DNA of 64,000 nt, from positions 124,001-188,000 of the forward strand of contig JAAYBV010000053.1 of the NCBI GenBank assembly GCA_012744475.1. The letters run 5' to 3'. This DNA is from Phycisphaerae bacterium (lineage in GTDB: Bacteria; Planctomycetota; Phycisphaerae; Sedimentisphaerales; Anaerobacaceae). Numbering within the stretch: the stretch's first letter is position 1; each line of letters starts with the position of its first letter. The position numbers and the translations under genes were made by a program. The notes below the pieces were generated by a model that was not told where the DNA came from, made no database searches, and saw nothing but the letters and a program-made list of their open reading frames with translations. This document shows positions 53,288 to 62,492 of the stretch, in pieces.

Positions 53288-53369
53288 TGTGCCCTTCGGA
53301 TTTTGACTGATCAGGATGCCCGGGGATGTGACGGTGTTCACAGCGACGCCCGTAAGGTGTTCCGTTCGT

Positions 53370-53432
53370 AGTAGCGTCGTAAGACGCTACTCTCAGGGGC
53401 ATGTGTGCCCCTCGGCAGGCTCAGAGCCTGCC
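53370..53432. repeat. Three adjacent perfect hairpins
   Basis: Stem-loops at 53370-53391 (9-bp arms, AGTAGCGTC), 53395-53412 (7-bp arms, AGGGGCA) and 53414-53432 (7-bp arms, GGCAGGC) lie within 63 bp. This may be a compound dispersed repeat, or a structured leader or terminator. Confidence 0.6.
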
Positions 53433-53572
53433 CTGAACGCAGTTGAAGGGGCAAACTCTTACGGGCGCACTGCAAACGGTGCTTGAAGGGAGCGGATCGG
53501 TGGGTTAGAATCCTTTCTCGCGGCCGGGAGGCTATGGGCCGCACAGCCGCTGGGAATGAAAGGAGCGCATCC

Positions 53573-56326
53573 ATGCAGACACGTCCATCCTCGAAAACAG
53601 CAGTCTTCTCCTTCCTCGTGCTTTTCTGTCTCCTGTTCGGCACGCAGGCATCAGCCGCCGAACCGCTGGTGACGTTCACCGTCCAGGCGGGCGAGCACAC
53701 CCGCGTGGACACGCCGGTATCGGTGCCGCTGGTCGGGCTGACCGATGTCTCCTCATTGCGGCTGGAAGAGGTCAGGGGCATGCAGCGCATCGCGGTGCCC
53801 GCCCAGGTTGAGGCCGGACCGGCCCGGAGGCTGTGGTGGGTCCTCCGAGGCACGACACCGGCCGGACAGAGCCGCGTCTTCGAGCTGGTCCGTGGCGAGC
53901 CGGCGACGGACGGCCTGGTCAAGGCGGTCAAAGGCGACAAGGCCCTCGACCTTCAGCTCGGCGGCGCCAACATCCTGCGTTACAACCATGCCGTCGTTCC
54001 GGCCCCGAAGGACATCGGACGCATCCCGGAGGCACGGCGGTCGCTCTATGACCGCAGCGGTTTCATCCATCCGCTCTGGTCCACCAAAGGCTCGGTGCTG
54101 ACCGAGATCCATCCGGCGGACCACATCCACCACATGGGACTCTGGATGCCCTGGACGCACACCCACTTCGAAGGCAAGATGGTCGATTTCTGGAACGTCG
54201 GCGACGGCACCGGAACTGTCCGCTTTGCGAAGTATCTCTCGACGACCGATGGGCCGGTGTTCGGCGGCTTCCAGGTTCAGCAGGAGCACGTGGCCCGCAA
54301 GACGAGCAAGGGCGAGCAGGTGGTCCTCGACGAGGTCTGGGACGTCCGCGCGTTCAACGTGGGCGGGCCTCAGAAGGGCTATTGGCTGATCGACTTCAAG
54401 TCCACGCAGCGCTGCGTCGCGGATGAGCCGCTGCTCCAGGACGAGTACCGTTATGGCGGGCTCGGCTTCCGCGCCACCTCGAAGTGGAAGGGCGAGACGG
54501 CCGCCTACCTGACCAGCGAGGGCAAGGGGCGCGACGGCCACGGCACCCGCGCCCGCTGGTGTGACACGTCCGGCAGGATCGACGAATGGGAAGGCGTCAC
54601 GTTTTACAGCCATCCGCAGAATTTCCAGCATCCCGAGCCGATGCGCATCTGGCCGGAGCCGGACAACTATGTGTTCTTCAACTTCTGTCCCTCGCAGGCG
54701 GGGGCCTGGGAGATGAAGCCCGGCGAAGACCATGTGTTCCGCTATCGGATGTACGTCCACCAGGGCAAGATCGTTGTGGCGGACGCCGAGCGGGTCTGGA
54801 ACGACTACGCCAACCCGCCGCAGGTGGAGGCGACGTTCAGCCGGCCGGACAACGCGGTCACACTGTTCGACGGAACGGATTTCTCACAGTGGCAGCGGGA
54901 CGGTGGTGGTGACATCCGCTGGACGCTGGCCGACGGCGCGATGCAGATCGTCCCGGGCAGCGGGAGCATCGTGACGAAGGAGCCGGTCAGGGACTTCGCG
55001 ATGCACATCGAGTTCAAGACGCCGCAACTGCCGCCCGACGTGACGGGCCAAGGTCGCGGCAACAGCGGCGTCTACATTCAGCGACGCTACGAGCTTCAGA
55101 TACTCGACTCCTATGGCCTGGAGCCGAAGTTCAACGAGTGCGGCTCGATCTATCGCTTCAAGGCGCCCGACCGCAACGTCTGCAGGAAGCCGGGCGAGTG
55201 GCAGAGCTACGACATCCGGTTCCGCGAAGCCCGCTACGACGGCGACAAGAAAGTCGCCGACGCCCGCATCACGGTCTACCACAACGGTGTGCTGATCCAC
55301 GACGACGTCGCGATTCCGAACAAGACCGGCGCCGGCCGGCCCGAGGGCCCCGAGCCGCTGCCGATCCTGCTCCAGGACCATGGCAACGCCGTGACCTTCC
55401 GCAACATCTGGATCGCTCCGCTGGATGCCGACATAATGTCTTTCCGCGACAATGGCGGCCGGTCCCTGGACGTTCTGTGCGATGGGACGCCGCTGCTGCG
55501 ATACATGATCGAGTTCGATCCCTCGACGCCGCAGAGGCGGTTCGAGACGTACAAGCCGTTCCTGCACGTTTATGATGGGTCCCAGCGACTGACCAGCGGC
55601 CCGGATGGGCAGAGCGAGTACGTGGCCGAGAAGATCTTGTACCCGCATCATCGCGGCATCTTCATCGGCTGGAACAAGCTCGGGTTCGAGGGCAAGCGCT
55701 ACGATCTGTGGCACATGCCGAACGTGGCTCAGGTTCACCAGCGGTTCGAGGAAAAGCGCACCGAGGGCGACGTCACGCGGCTTGTCTCAGTGGTCCACTG
55801 GAACGCCCCCGACGGCGAGCCGCTGCTCGTGGAACGCCGGCACATCACCGCGCGTCGACTCGATGATTCGACCGTTGTGCTGCTCGATTGGCGCAGCGAT
55901 CTGACCGCCGTACGCGGCGACGTGGAGCTGGATGGCGACCCGGAACACGCCGGCGTGCAGTACCGCGCGCACAACGATGTGGGAGCCGGGCCGGACGAGG
56001 GCAAGGCGCAGTACCTGTTCCACCGCGACGGCATCGATCCGCGAACGGACAAGGATCTGCCGTGGGTGACACTGTCCCACGGCCTGGCGGGCAATCGCTA
56101 CTGGGTTCAGCAGATGAACCACCCGGACAATCCCAAGAACACCGTCTTCTCGGCCTACCGCGACTACGGCCGCTTCGGCGCGTTCTTCACCAAGACCATC
56201 GAGAAGGGCCAGACGCTGAGCCTGCGCTACCGCTTCCAGATCGGCCGAGGCGAGACCCCCTCGCGAGAGGACTTGGCCTCACACTATGCGGCCTACGCGA
56301 ATCCGCCAGCAGCCGGCGCCCGCTGA
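53573..56326 (+). CDS. Exported DUF6807-DUF1080-DUF6807 protein (3-keto-disaccharide hydrolase type)
   Basis: A 917-residue secreted protein of three parts. After a signal peptide (to about residue 29) the first DUF6807/PmoA-like domain spans about 30-425 and contains HPADHIHHMGLWM. A DUF1080 (3-keto-disaccharide hydrolase, LamG-like fold) domain follows (about 429-617; VTLFDGTDFSQW, GNSGVYIQRRYELQILDS). A second, divergent DUF6807 domain (about 625-915; HHRGIFIGW, NHPDNPKNTV) ends the protein. DUF1080 proteins are linked to cleavage of 3-keto-glycosides. AAAGGAGC precedes the ATG. The substrate and the role of DUF6807 are unknown. Confidence 0.87.
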   Translation: MQTRPSSKTAVFSFLVLFCLLFGTQASAAEPLVTFTVQAGEHTRVDTPVSVPLVGLTDVSSLRLEEVRGMQRIAVPAQVEAGPARRLWWVLRGTTPAGQSRVFELVRGEPATDGLVKAVKGDKALDLQLGGANILRYNHAVVPAPKDIGRIPEARRSLYDRSGFIHPLWSTKGSVLTEIHPADHIHHMGLWMPWTHTHFEGKMVDFWNVGDGTGTVRFAKYLSTTDGPVFGGFQVQQEHVARKTSKGEQVVLDEVWDVRAFNVGGPQKGYWLIDFKSTQRCVADEPLLQDEYRYGGLGFRATSKWKGETAAYLTSEGKGRDGHGTRARWCDTSGRIDEWEGVTFYSHPQNFQHPEPMRIWPEPDNYVFFNFCPSQAGAWEMKPGEDHVFRYRMYVHQGKIVVADAERVWNDYANPPQVEATFSRPDNAVTLFDGTDFSQWQRDGGGDIRWTLADGAMQIVPGSGSIVTKEPVRDFAMHIEFKTPQLPPDVTGQGRGNSGVYIQRRYELQILDSYGLEPKFNECGSIYRFKAPDRNVCRKPGEWQSYDIRFREARYDGDKKVADARITVYHNGVLIHDDVAIPNKTGAGRPEGPEPLPILLQDHGNAVTFRNIWIAPLDADIMSFRDNGGRSLDVLCDGTPLLRYMIEFDPSTPQRRFETYKPFLHVYDGSQRLTSGPDGQSEYVAEKILYPHHRGIFIGWNKLGFEGKRYDLWHMPNVAQVHQRFEEKRTEGDVTRLVSVVHWNAPDGEPLLVERRHITARRLDDSTVVLLDWRSDLTAVRGDVELDGDPEHAGVQYRAHNDVGAGPDEGKAQYLFHRDGIDPRTDKDLPWVTLSHGLAGNRYWVQQMNHPDNPKNTVFSAYRDYGRFGAFFTKTIEKGQTLSLRYRFQIGRGETPSREDLASHYAAYANPPAAGAR

Positions 56327-56341
56327 AGCAGCGGCAACGTG

Positions 56342-56749
56342 TCAGTAGTCCTCGACGATGAGGTGGGGGATGTCCTTGAAGTGCCGGGCGTTGCGTGTGA
56401 TCAGCGACTGGCCGTGGACCATAGCCGTGGCGGCGATCAGCACGTCCATATCGCCGGCGGGCTTGCCGATTTGCTGGAGAAAGCCGGTGATCGAGCCCAA
56501 GACGCGCGCCGCCGCATCGTTGAACTCCAGCACCTCGAATTCACGCAGTAGAGTGCCGATGGCCTCCTCGTCCTGTTCGGGGCGCGTGGACTTGGCCAGG
56601 CCCACGTAAAGCTCCGCAACGTTGAAACGGGTGGTCGTCAGTGCCTGTCCTTTTTTGGCCAGTTCCTCGATCTTGCGGACGGCCTGACGCTTTCGGGCCG
56701 AGCGTCTGCTGAGCAGATCGATCAGGATGGTGGTATCCAGGCACGCCAT
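56342..56749 (-). CDS. vapC: VapC-type PIN-domain toxin
   Basis: A 135-residue PIN-domain ribonuclease with the expected acidic site: Asp5 (LDTTILIDLL), Glu46 (NVAELYVG), Asp100 and Asp102 (GDMDVLIAATA) and a TRNARHF block near the C-terminus. Its start overlaps the antitoxin stop by one base (TAATG), so the two are coupled. Probably cleaves RNA, often tRNA or rRNA, when released by VapB. Confidence 0.9.
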   Translation of the reverse strand: MACLDTTILIDLLSRRSARKRQAVRKIEELAKKGQALTTTRFNVAELYVGLAKSTRPEQDEEAIGTLLREFEVLEFNDAAARVLGSITGFLQQIGKPAGDMDVLIAATAMVHGQSLITRNARHFKDIPHLIVEDY

Positions 56750-56976
56750 TACCGTTTCCGCCGGGATGGACGGTGCCGTTTCTCAACGTGCGATTCGATG
56801 GCGGCCGCTGCTTCGTCGCTGATCGGCTCACGGCCGATCCGCTTGAGGAATTGCGGCACGTCCAGCGGCTTGCCCACCACGCGCTTGATGACCTGGCTGA
56901 ACGACTCGGTCTCCCGCTGCACCGCCTTGAGCCGGTCGTATGCCTCCAGATCGATGCTGATCGTCTTCGTCGCCAC
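56749..56976 (-). CDS. vapB: VapB-type antitoxin
   Basis: A 75-residue antitoxin: an N-terminal DNA-binding beta strand and helix (VATKTISIDLEAYDRLKAV), then a Ser/Phe and Pro/Leu-rich segment (SFSQVIKRVVGKPLD) that should clamp VapC, and a basic tail. The start is a GTG at 56976 with AAAGGAG upstream. A perfect 12-bp palindrome (57003-57014) lies just upstream, a likely operator. Confidence 0.83.
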   Translation of the reverse strand: MATKTISIDLEAYDRLKAVQRETESFSQVIKRVVGKPLDVPQFLKRIGREPISDEAAAAIESHVEKRHRPSRRKR

Positions 56977-57002
56977 AGGAGCACTCCTTTCAACCATACA
57001 CA

Positions 57003-57014
57003 TACATGCATGTA
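57003..57014. promoter_or_regulatory. Palindromic operator candidate of vapBC
   Basis: A perfect 12-bp palindrome, TACATGCATGTA, 27 bp before the vapB GTG. Toxin-antitoxin operons of this type are usually autoregulated through a short palindrome in the promoter. Confidence 0.5.
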
Positions 57015-57157
57015 CATGATACAATATGCCATGCCGCCTGTCAAAGAAATCGATGGCGCGCACGCCGAGAGCCCTTCGGATGCGGGCGATGCGCTGCCCG
57101 TCGCCATCTGCTTTGAGGATACCGTCCTGGAATATCCAAAGGAGCCCGATCATGGAT

Positions 57158-57883
57158 TTAACGGTGTTGTGCGTCGAAGTCATTCGGAATCCAAATCCAG
57201 CCTTCTTCCAGCGGGGTATTTGGCTCCGGTTGCTGGAGAGCATTTCGGTTCAATGCGAACATGGCTGCGACCAGGGCACACCAGAGCGAGTCCTGGATGT
57301 CCTGGTGCCAACGTGGATTGTTCAGTCTTTCGAAGCTGCGCCTGACAGTAGCACTCGTGCGGACTGGTCTCGGATATGTCTCGATGGCGGTGTGTGAACT
57401 GGCTGTCCATGTTCCAACAGCTTCTCGACCAAACCCGCATCGACGGAGGAAGTGCATGCCCTTCGTGGATTGACTGCCGATCATGTCTCTTACTGCCGAA
57501 AGCGGACGGAACCCTTGCTGGGTCAGCCATCGCTCAGTCTGGCGAAAAAGATAGGGGTTCTGATGTGCCTCTTCTGGGACATCAACCGCATTGCCGTTGT
57601 CGGCGAGCAGTGCGCGGAACGCATCCGGCCACCCGAGCGGTGTGTCGATAGCCCAGGTTGTGCCTTCCGCATTGTCACCATTGAGCCAGATGGCCATATT
57701 CGCGAGGATCGTGTTCAGAGTGTTATTCCCAACCAGTGCCTCCCTCAAATTTCCTCTCCAGGGCTCGCCCGCAAGAGCCAGAGTGTCCCACGTGTTACCC
57801 GCCAGCGCGCACAATGCATCGCGGCTCGTGCGATTGTGGTCGCAGTTCCATCCGCCCACATCCCAGCCAATGTAGTAATCCAT
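57158..57883 (-). CDS. DUF429-like protein (predicted RNase H-like nuclease fold)
   Basis: A 241-residue protein starting MDYYIGWDVGGWNCD, which matches the first strand of the DUF429 RNase H-like fold with its Asp (IGWDVG) and continues with AIDTPLGWPDAF and SALVAAMFALN-type family blocks. DUF429 proteins are predicted nucleases or hydrolases; none of this is demonstrated here. GGGAGA precedes the ATG at 57883. It is on the same strand as vapBC but separated by 180 bp. Confidence 0.65.
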   Translation of the reverse strand: MDYYIGWDVGGWNCDHNRTSRDALCALAGNTWDTLALAGEPWRGNLREALVGNNTLNTILANMAIWLNGDNAEGTTWAIDTPLGWPDAFRALLADNGNAVDVPEEAHQNPYLFRQTERWLTQQGFRPLSAVRDMIGSQSTKGMHFLRRCGFGREAVGTWTASSHTAIETYPRPVRTSATVRRSFERLNNPRWHQDIQDSLWCALVAAMFALNRNALQQPEPNTPLEEGWIWIPNDFDAQHR

Positions 57884-58168
57884 TTCTGAGTCTCCCACCA
57901 ATTCGTAACGATCACAGTCTACTCCGCTGGTGGTCTCATCGAAGGTGCACACATCTGTCGCTGTGCGCTCTGTCGGCCGGGGAAGGAGGTGACTTGAGAA
58001 AAGGTGGGAAAAACAGATGCGAGAGGCATGAGGGCCGGGATGCGGAGGGGCGTCGCCGGCTGGTTTTGTTGGATTCGGCTGGGGGTTCGGTTTATGATGC
58101 GCTTCGCACGGCGATGGGTTGGGCGCGCCGGTTGTGGTTGTGGAAATGTCTGGAAAGGAGTTGATCCG

Positions 58169-59635
58169 ATGAAGAGGCGGATTTGTCTATCGGGGGCGTG
58201 TGGGCTGGTGCTGCTGGTAGGGGCGGTGTGCGGGGCGCAGACGTACGAGGCGAAGTGGGAGTCGCTGGATGGGCGTCCGACGCCGCAGTGGTGGACGGAC
58301 GCGAAGTTCGGGATCTTCATTCACTGGGGCCTGTATTCTGTCCCGGCCTGGTCGGTGCGGGGAGAATACTCCGAGTGGTACTGGAATCGTATCACGGGCG
58401 ACAAGGCCAAGAACGGCCCGTGGTGGCGGTATCACAGCGCCACGTACGGAGCGGATTTCCCCTATGCGGGCTTTGCCCCGATGTTCAAGGCCGAGCTGTT
58501 CGACCCCAATCACTGGGCCGACGTCTTCCAGCGGTCCGGCGCCAAGTACGTGGTGCTCACGTCGAAGCACCACGATGGATTCTGCCTGTGGCCCAGCGAG
58601 CAGGCCAACAAGAGTTGGGGCCGGCCCTGGAACAGCGTCGACATCGGACCGCATCGGGATCTGCTGGGCGACCTGGGCGATGCGGTGCGCGCCAAGGGCC
58701 TGAAGATGGGCTTCTACTACTCGCTGTACGAGTGGTACAACCCGCTCTGGCTGGCCGACCGCACTCTCTTCGTCGAGAAGCACATGATTCCCCAGTTCAA
58801 GGACGTGGTGACGCGGTACAAGCCCTCGGTGATCTTCTCCGACGGGGAATGGGACATGCCGGACAAGAACTGGCGCAGCGAGGAGCTTCTGGCGTGGCTG
58901 TACAACGAGTCGCCCTGCCGCGACGACGTGGTCGTGAACGACCGCTGGGGCAAGGACATCCGCCACAAGCATGGAGGCTACTACACCACCGAATACGGCG
59001 CGGGCCTGGCCGACGCCAGCCATCCGTGGGAGGAGAACCGCGGCATGGCCCACTCGTTCGGCTACAGCCGGACCGAGACCCTGTCGGACTACAAGACATC
59101 CAGAGAGCTGATCCTCATGCTCATCGATCTGGTCAGTCGCGGCGGCAATCTGCTGCTCGACATCGGCCCGGACGGTGACGGCACCATCCCGGTCATCATG
59201 GAAGAGCGGCTGATCCAGATCGGCGACTGGCTCAGGGTCAACGGCGAGGCCATCTACGGCACGCGGCCCTGGCGGAACGCGATCCAGTGGACCGAAGGCA
59301 AGCGTCCCGATGTGGCCTATGGGGCGGAATACAAAGCCAAGTACGACATCACCGAACTGACTGGACCGCCTGCTGGAGACAAAGCGGTTATTGTGGCGTT
59401 TTTCACAGCAAAGGGTGGCACGCTGTATGCGATCTGTCCCCGCTGGCCGCAGAAAGAGATGGTTCTGAAAGATATCGACGTTTCCCCCGACGCGACTGTA
59501 ACGATGCTCGGCCTGGCGCAACCCCTGAGCTGGCGGCGGTCCGGCCGTGACGTGGTGGTCCAGGTCCCCACTCTTTCCGTCGACGAAACGCCCTGCGAGC
59601 ACGCGTATGTGCTCAGATTGACACAGGTTAGGTAG
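58169..59635 (+). CDS. Exported alpha-L-fucosidase (GH29)
   Basis: A 488-residue retaining fucosidase of family 29: signal peptide (1-23), family start WWTDAKFGIFIHWGLYSVPAW, KHHDGFCLWPSEQ, and the nucleophile Asp225 in VIFSDGEWD (family consensus WFDG or similar). The acid/base is less certain in this family. The last part (after about residue 385) is a small beta domain. GGAAAGGAG precedes the ATG at 58169. With the following genes it suggests use of fucosylated glycans. Confidence 0.93.
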   Translation: MKRRICLSGACGLVLLVGAVCGAQTYEAKWESLDGRPTPQWWTDAKFGIFIHWGLYSVPAWSVRGEYSEWYWNRITGDKAKNGPWWRYHSATYGADFPYAGFAPMFKAELFDPNHWADVFQRSGAKYVVLTSKHHDGFCLWPSEQANKSWGRPWNSVDIGPHRDLLGDLGDAVRAKGLKMGFYYSLYEWYNPLWLADRTLFVEKHMIPQFKDVVTRYKPSVIFSDGEWDMPDKNWRSEELLAWLYNESPCRDDVVVNDRWGKDIRHKHGGYYTTEYGAGLADASHPWEENRGMAHSFGYSRTETLSDYKTSRELILMLIDLVSRGGNLLLDIGPDGDGTIPVIMEERLIQIGDWLRVNGEAIYGTRPWRNAIQWTEGKRPDVAYGAEYKAKYDITELTGPPAGDKAVIVAFFTAKGGTLYAICPRWPQKEMVLKDIDVSPDATVTMLGLAQPLSWRRSGRDVVVQVPTLSVDETPCEHAYVLRLTQVR

Positions 59636-59680
59636 GTTTTATGGCTCCCAGGCGAAGTGGGATTTGCCGGGAATTTGCGT

Positions 59681-59708
59681 TTGCCACGTTTTTTGACGCC
59701 GGTATAAT
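59681..59708 (+). promoter_or_regulatory. Promoter of the sugar isomerase-like gene
   Basis: TTGCCA (59681-59686), 16-bp spacer, TATAAT (59703-59708). It lies 46 bp after the fucosidase stop, with a leader of about 185 nt before the next start. Confidence 0.55.
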
Positions 59709-59901
59709 AGGTGCCTTTGGCATCGTCGGGGAGGGCCGGCGCCAGTCTTATTTGAGGTCTGTTCGGCAATGGAGAACACGCACGTCGAGATGCACACGAT
59801 CGGCCAGACCGCAATAACCAGAGGACCGTAAGCGTTCTTTCCCGGAGAAAGGAATCGTTCTGGAAAGGGCTCCAAACTGAACAACAAAAGGAGGTTACGA
59901 G

Positions 59902-60900
59902 ATGGCTAGACCTGTCACACTGTTCACGGGGCAATGGGCGGACCTGCCGCTGGAGACGCTGGCGAAGAAGGCGGCAAGCTGGGGATACGATGGATTGGAG
60001 CTGGCCTGCTGGGGCGATCACTTCGAGGTGGACAAAGCCTTGGCGGACGATGGATACTGCAAGGCCAAGCGCGCGATGCTCAAAAAGCACGGCCTGGAAG
60101 TGTTCTCGATTTCGACGCACCTGACCGGCCAGTGCGTCTGCGACAGGATCGACGAGCGACACAAATCGATCGTTCCCGAGAGCGTCTGGGGCGACGGCAA
60201 GCCCGAGGGCGTGAAGAAGCGGGCGGCCCAGAGCGTGATCAACGCCGCCAAAGCCGCCAAGAAGCTCGGCGTCAAGGTGGTCAACGGTTTCACGGGCAGC
60301 TCGATCTGGCACCTAGTCTATTCCTTCCCGCCGGCGCCGCCGGCCATGATTCAGGCCGGCTACGACGATTTCGCTAAGCGTTTCATGCCGATCCTCGACG
60401 CGTTCAAGGCCGAAGGCATCAAGTTCGCGCTGGAAGTGCATCCGACGGAAATCGCCTTCGACATCGCCTCGGCGCAGCGGGCGATCGACGCGGTCAAAGG
60501 GCACGAGTGCTTCGGGTTCAACTACGACCCCAGCCACTTCGGCTATCAGGGCGTGGACTACGTGAAATTCATCCGCACGTTCTCCGATCGCATCTTCCAC
60601 TGCCACATGAAGGACGTTTGGTGGGGACACGGAGACGGCTCCGTCGGCGTGTTCGGCGGCCATACCGAGTTCGCCGATCCGCGCCGCTACTGGGATTTCC
60701 GCTCGATCGGACACGGGGACATCAAGTTCGAGGATATCATCGTCGCGCTGAACGACATCGGCTATCAAGGCCCGCTCTCGATCGAATGGGAAGACAGCCG
60801 GATGGATCGTGAACACGGCGCCGAAGAGGCGTGTGCCGCGGTCAAGAAGTTCGACTTCAAGCGTTCGGCGATCGCGTTCGACGCACAGTTTGACAGATAG
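59902..60900 (+). CDS. Sugar phosphate isomerase/epimerase-like TIM barrel
   Basis: A 332-residue AP-endonuclease-2/xylose-isomerase-like TIM barrel. Likely metal and substrate residues are Glu in LEVHPTE, Asp/His in YDPSHFG, His in FHCHMKD and Glu in LSIEWEDS. No signal peptide, so it acts in the cytoplasm. AAAAGGAGG fixes the start. This family includes ketose epimerases and enzymes on 3-keto-sugar pathways; the actual substrate is unknown. Confidence 0.88.
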   Translation: MARPVTLFTGQWADLPLETLAKKAASWGYDGLELACWGDHFEVDKALADDGYCKAKRAMLKKHGLEVFSISTHLTGQCVCDRIDERHKSIVPESVWGDGKPEGVKKRAAQSVINAAKAAKKLGVKVVNGFTGSSIWHLVYSFPPAPPAMIQAGYDDFAKRFMPILDAFKAEGIKFALEVHPTEIAFDIASAQRAIDAVKGHECFGFNYDPSHFGYQGVDYVKFIRTFSDRIFHCHMKDVWWGHGDGSVGVFGGHTEFADPRRYWDFRSIGHGDIKFEDIIVALNDIGYQGPLSIEWEDSRMDREHGAEEACAAVKKFDFKRSAIAFDAQFDR

Positions 60901-60917
60901 TCACGACCGACTTCCGC

Positions 60918-60948
60918 AGGGCCCGGACCTCTCAAGGGTCCGGGCCCT
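60918..60948 (+). terminator. Terminator-like hairpin
   Basis: A perfect 11-bp GC-rich stem (AGGGCCCGGAC and complement) with a 9-base loop, 18 bp after the TIM-barrel gene. It lacks a T-run. Confidence 0.5.
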
Positions 60949-61151
60949 GACGGTTGCAGGAGAAGCAGCATGAGCATCCGGCGCGGCGGGGTCCGGCGCC
61001 AATGTGCCCGGAGGGTGGTTACGCCAGAAGGTTTGCATCCATCCCGATACCAAAGCGATCCTGATCGATCCGGTTGCGACATTCCTGTGGGGGCCGGACG
61101 GCGCGACGTCGGCGGCGTCCGTGAGATTCACCGAGGTACGAGGATAGTTCC

Positions 61152-62447
61152 ATGACACGAGTGGGTATGGATCGACGCGGTTTCATCAAGCGGGCGGCCG
61201 GCACTGTTGCGGCGGCGGTGGGATTTCCCTATGTGGTTCCGTCGTCGGTGTTTGCGCAGGGCGGGCAGACGCCTCCGAGCGAGCGGATCACGCTGGGGTT
61301 CATCGGCTGCGGCAAACAGAGCCAGCACCTGACGCGGTCGTTCCTGAACTCGCCGGGCACGCACGTGGTGGCCGCCTGCGATGTCGACAAGCTCAAGCTG
61401 GCGCGCAACAAGAAGATCGTCGAGGACCATTACGCCGGCAAGAGCGGCGCGTCCTATAAAGGCTGCGATACCTATCGCGATTTTCGCGAGCTGCTGGCCC
61501 GCAGCGACATCGACGCCGTGGTGATCTCGACGCCCGACCACTGGCATGCCATCGGGGTGATCGAATCGTGCAAGGCGGGCAAGGACATCTACTGCGAGAA
61601 GCCGCTGTCGCAGACCGTGGCTGAGGCGAGGGCGATGGTCAACGCCGTGCGGAAATACGACCGCGTCTTCCAGACCGGCAGCATGCAGCGTTCCGACTGG
61701 CATTTCCGCCTGGGCTGCGAGCTGGTTCGTAACGGGTACATCGGGCAGCTTCAGCATGTCACCGTCGGCATCGGCGGTCCGCCCGGGGATCGGCCCCTGC
61801 CGGCCCAGCCGGTGCCGGACTACCTCGATTGGGACATGTGGCTCGGGCCCGTGCCGTGGCGGCCGTACAACGAGGAGCTCTCGCCGAACATCAGCTTCGA
61901 TGGGTTCCCGAACTGGCGTAACCACAGCGAGTTCGGCGGTGGCGGCATGACCGACTGGGGCGCCCACCATTTTGACATCGCCCAGTGGGGTCTGGGGATG
62001 GACGAGAGCGGACCGGTCGAGATCATCCCGCCCGACGGCAAAGACTACACGGTGCTTACGTACAAATACGCCAACGGTGTAACGATGTTCCGCGACAATG
62101 CCAACGGCGTGCTGTTCACCGGCACCGAAGGCAAGGTGGAGACCAACCGCGGCCACTTGAAGACCTGGCCCGACGAACTGAAGGACGTCAAGCTCGGCGC
62201 GGACAAGATCCATCTGTACGAGTGCAACAACCACTACGTGGACTGGCTCGATGCGATCCGCAAACGCAGCAAGCCGATCTGTGATATCGAGATCGGATGC
62301 CGTTCCGTGACGGTCTGCCACCTGGGCAACATCGCCTACAAGCTTCAACGGCCGCTGAAGTGGGACCCGGCCCGCGAGGTATTTGTCGGCGACGACGAGG
62401 CCAACCGCCTCCTGTCGAGAGCCTATCGCAGTCCGTGGCACCTGTAA
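61152..62447 (+). CDS. Tat-exported Gfo/Idh/MocA oxidoreductase 1
   Basis: A 431-residue Gfo/Idh/MocA protein with a twin-arginine signal (MDRRGFIKRAAG, then a hydrophobic stretch to about residue 35). The Rossmann motif LGFIGCGKQSQ and the EKPLS catalytic-lysine motif are present, and it ends NRLLSRAYRSPWHL. Export by Tat means NAD(P) is bound before transport. GAGG lies before the ATG at 61152; a second ATG at 61167 is possible. Substrate unknown; sugar 3-dehydrogenation is a reasonable guess from the neighbouring DUF1080 protein. Confidence 0.9.
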   Translation: MTRVGMDRRGFIKRAAGTVAAAVGFPYVVPSSVFAQGGQTPPSERITLGFIGCGKQSQHLTRSFLNSPGTHVVAACDVDKLKLARNKKIVEDHYAGKSGASYKGCDTYRDFRELLARSDIDAVVISTPDHWHAIGVIESCKAGKDIYCEKPLSQTVAEARAMVNAVRKYDRVFQTGSMQRSDWHFRLGCELVRNGYIGQLQHVTVGIGGPPGDRPLPAQPVPDYLDWDMWLGPVPWRPYNEELSPNISFDGFPNWRNHSEFGGGGMTDWGAHHFDIAQWGLGMDESGPVEIIPPDGKDYTVLTYKYANGVTMFRDNANGVLFTGTEGKVETNRGHLKTWPDELKDVKLGADKIHLYECNNHYVDWLDAIRKRSKPICDIEIGCRSVTVCHLGNIAYKLQRPLKWDPAREVFVGDDEANRLLSRAYRSPWHL

Positions 62448-62492
62448 TCGAGCCGGTGGCGTCTATGCGTTTTGCGGCGTGAGTGAGGAGCA

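Larger units (their letters stand above)
53046..53572. other. Repeat-bearing intergenic region after rtcB
   Basis: A 527-bp gap with no gene. It holds a run of A/G-rich tandem units (53209-53287) and three adjacent hairpins (53370-53432). The second half probably includes the promoter of the next gene. Confidence 0.6.

Noticed and set aside
53205-53290. CRISPR array
   Set aside because: Units are 9-12 bp in direct contact without spacers, so this is a simple tandem repeat.
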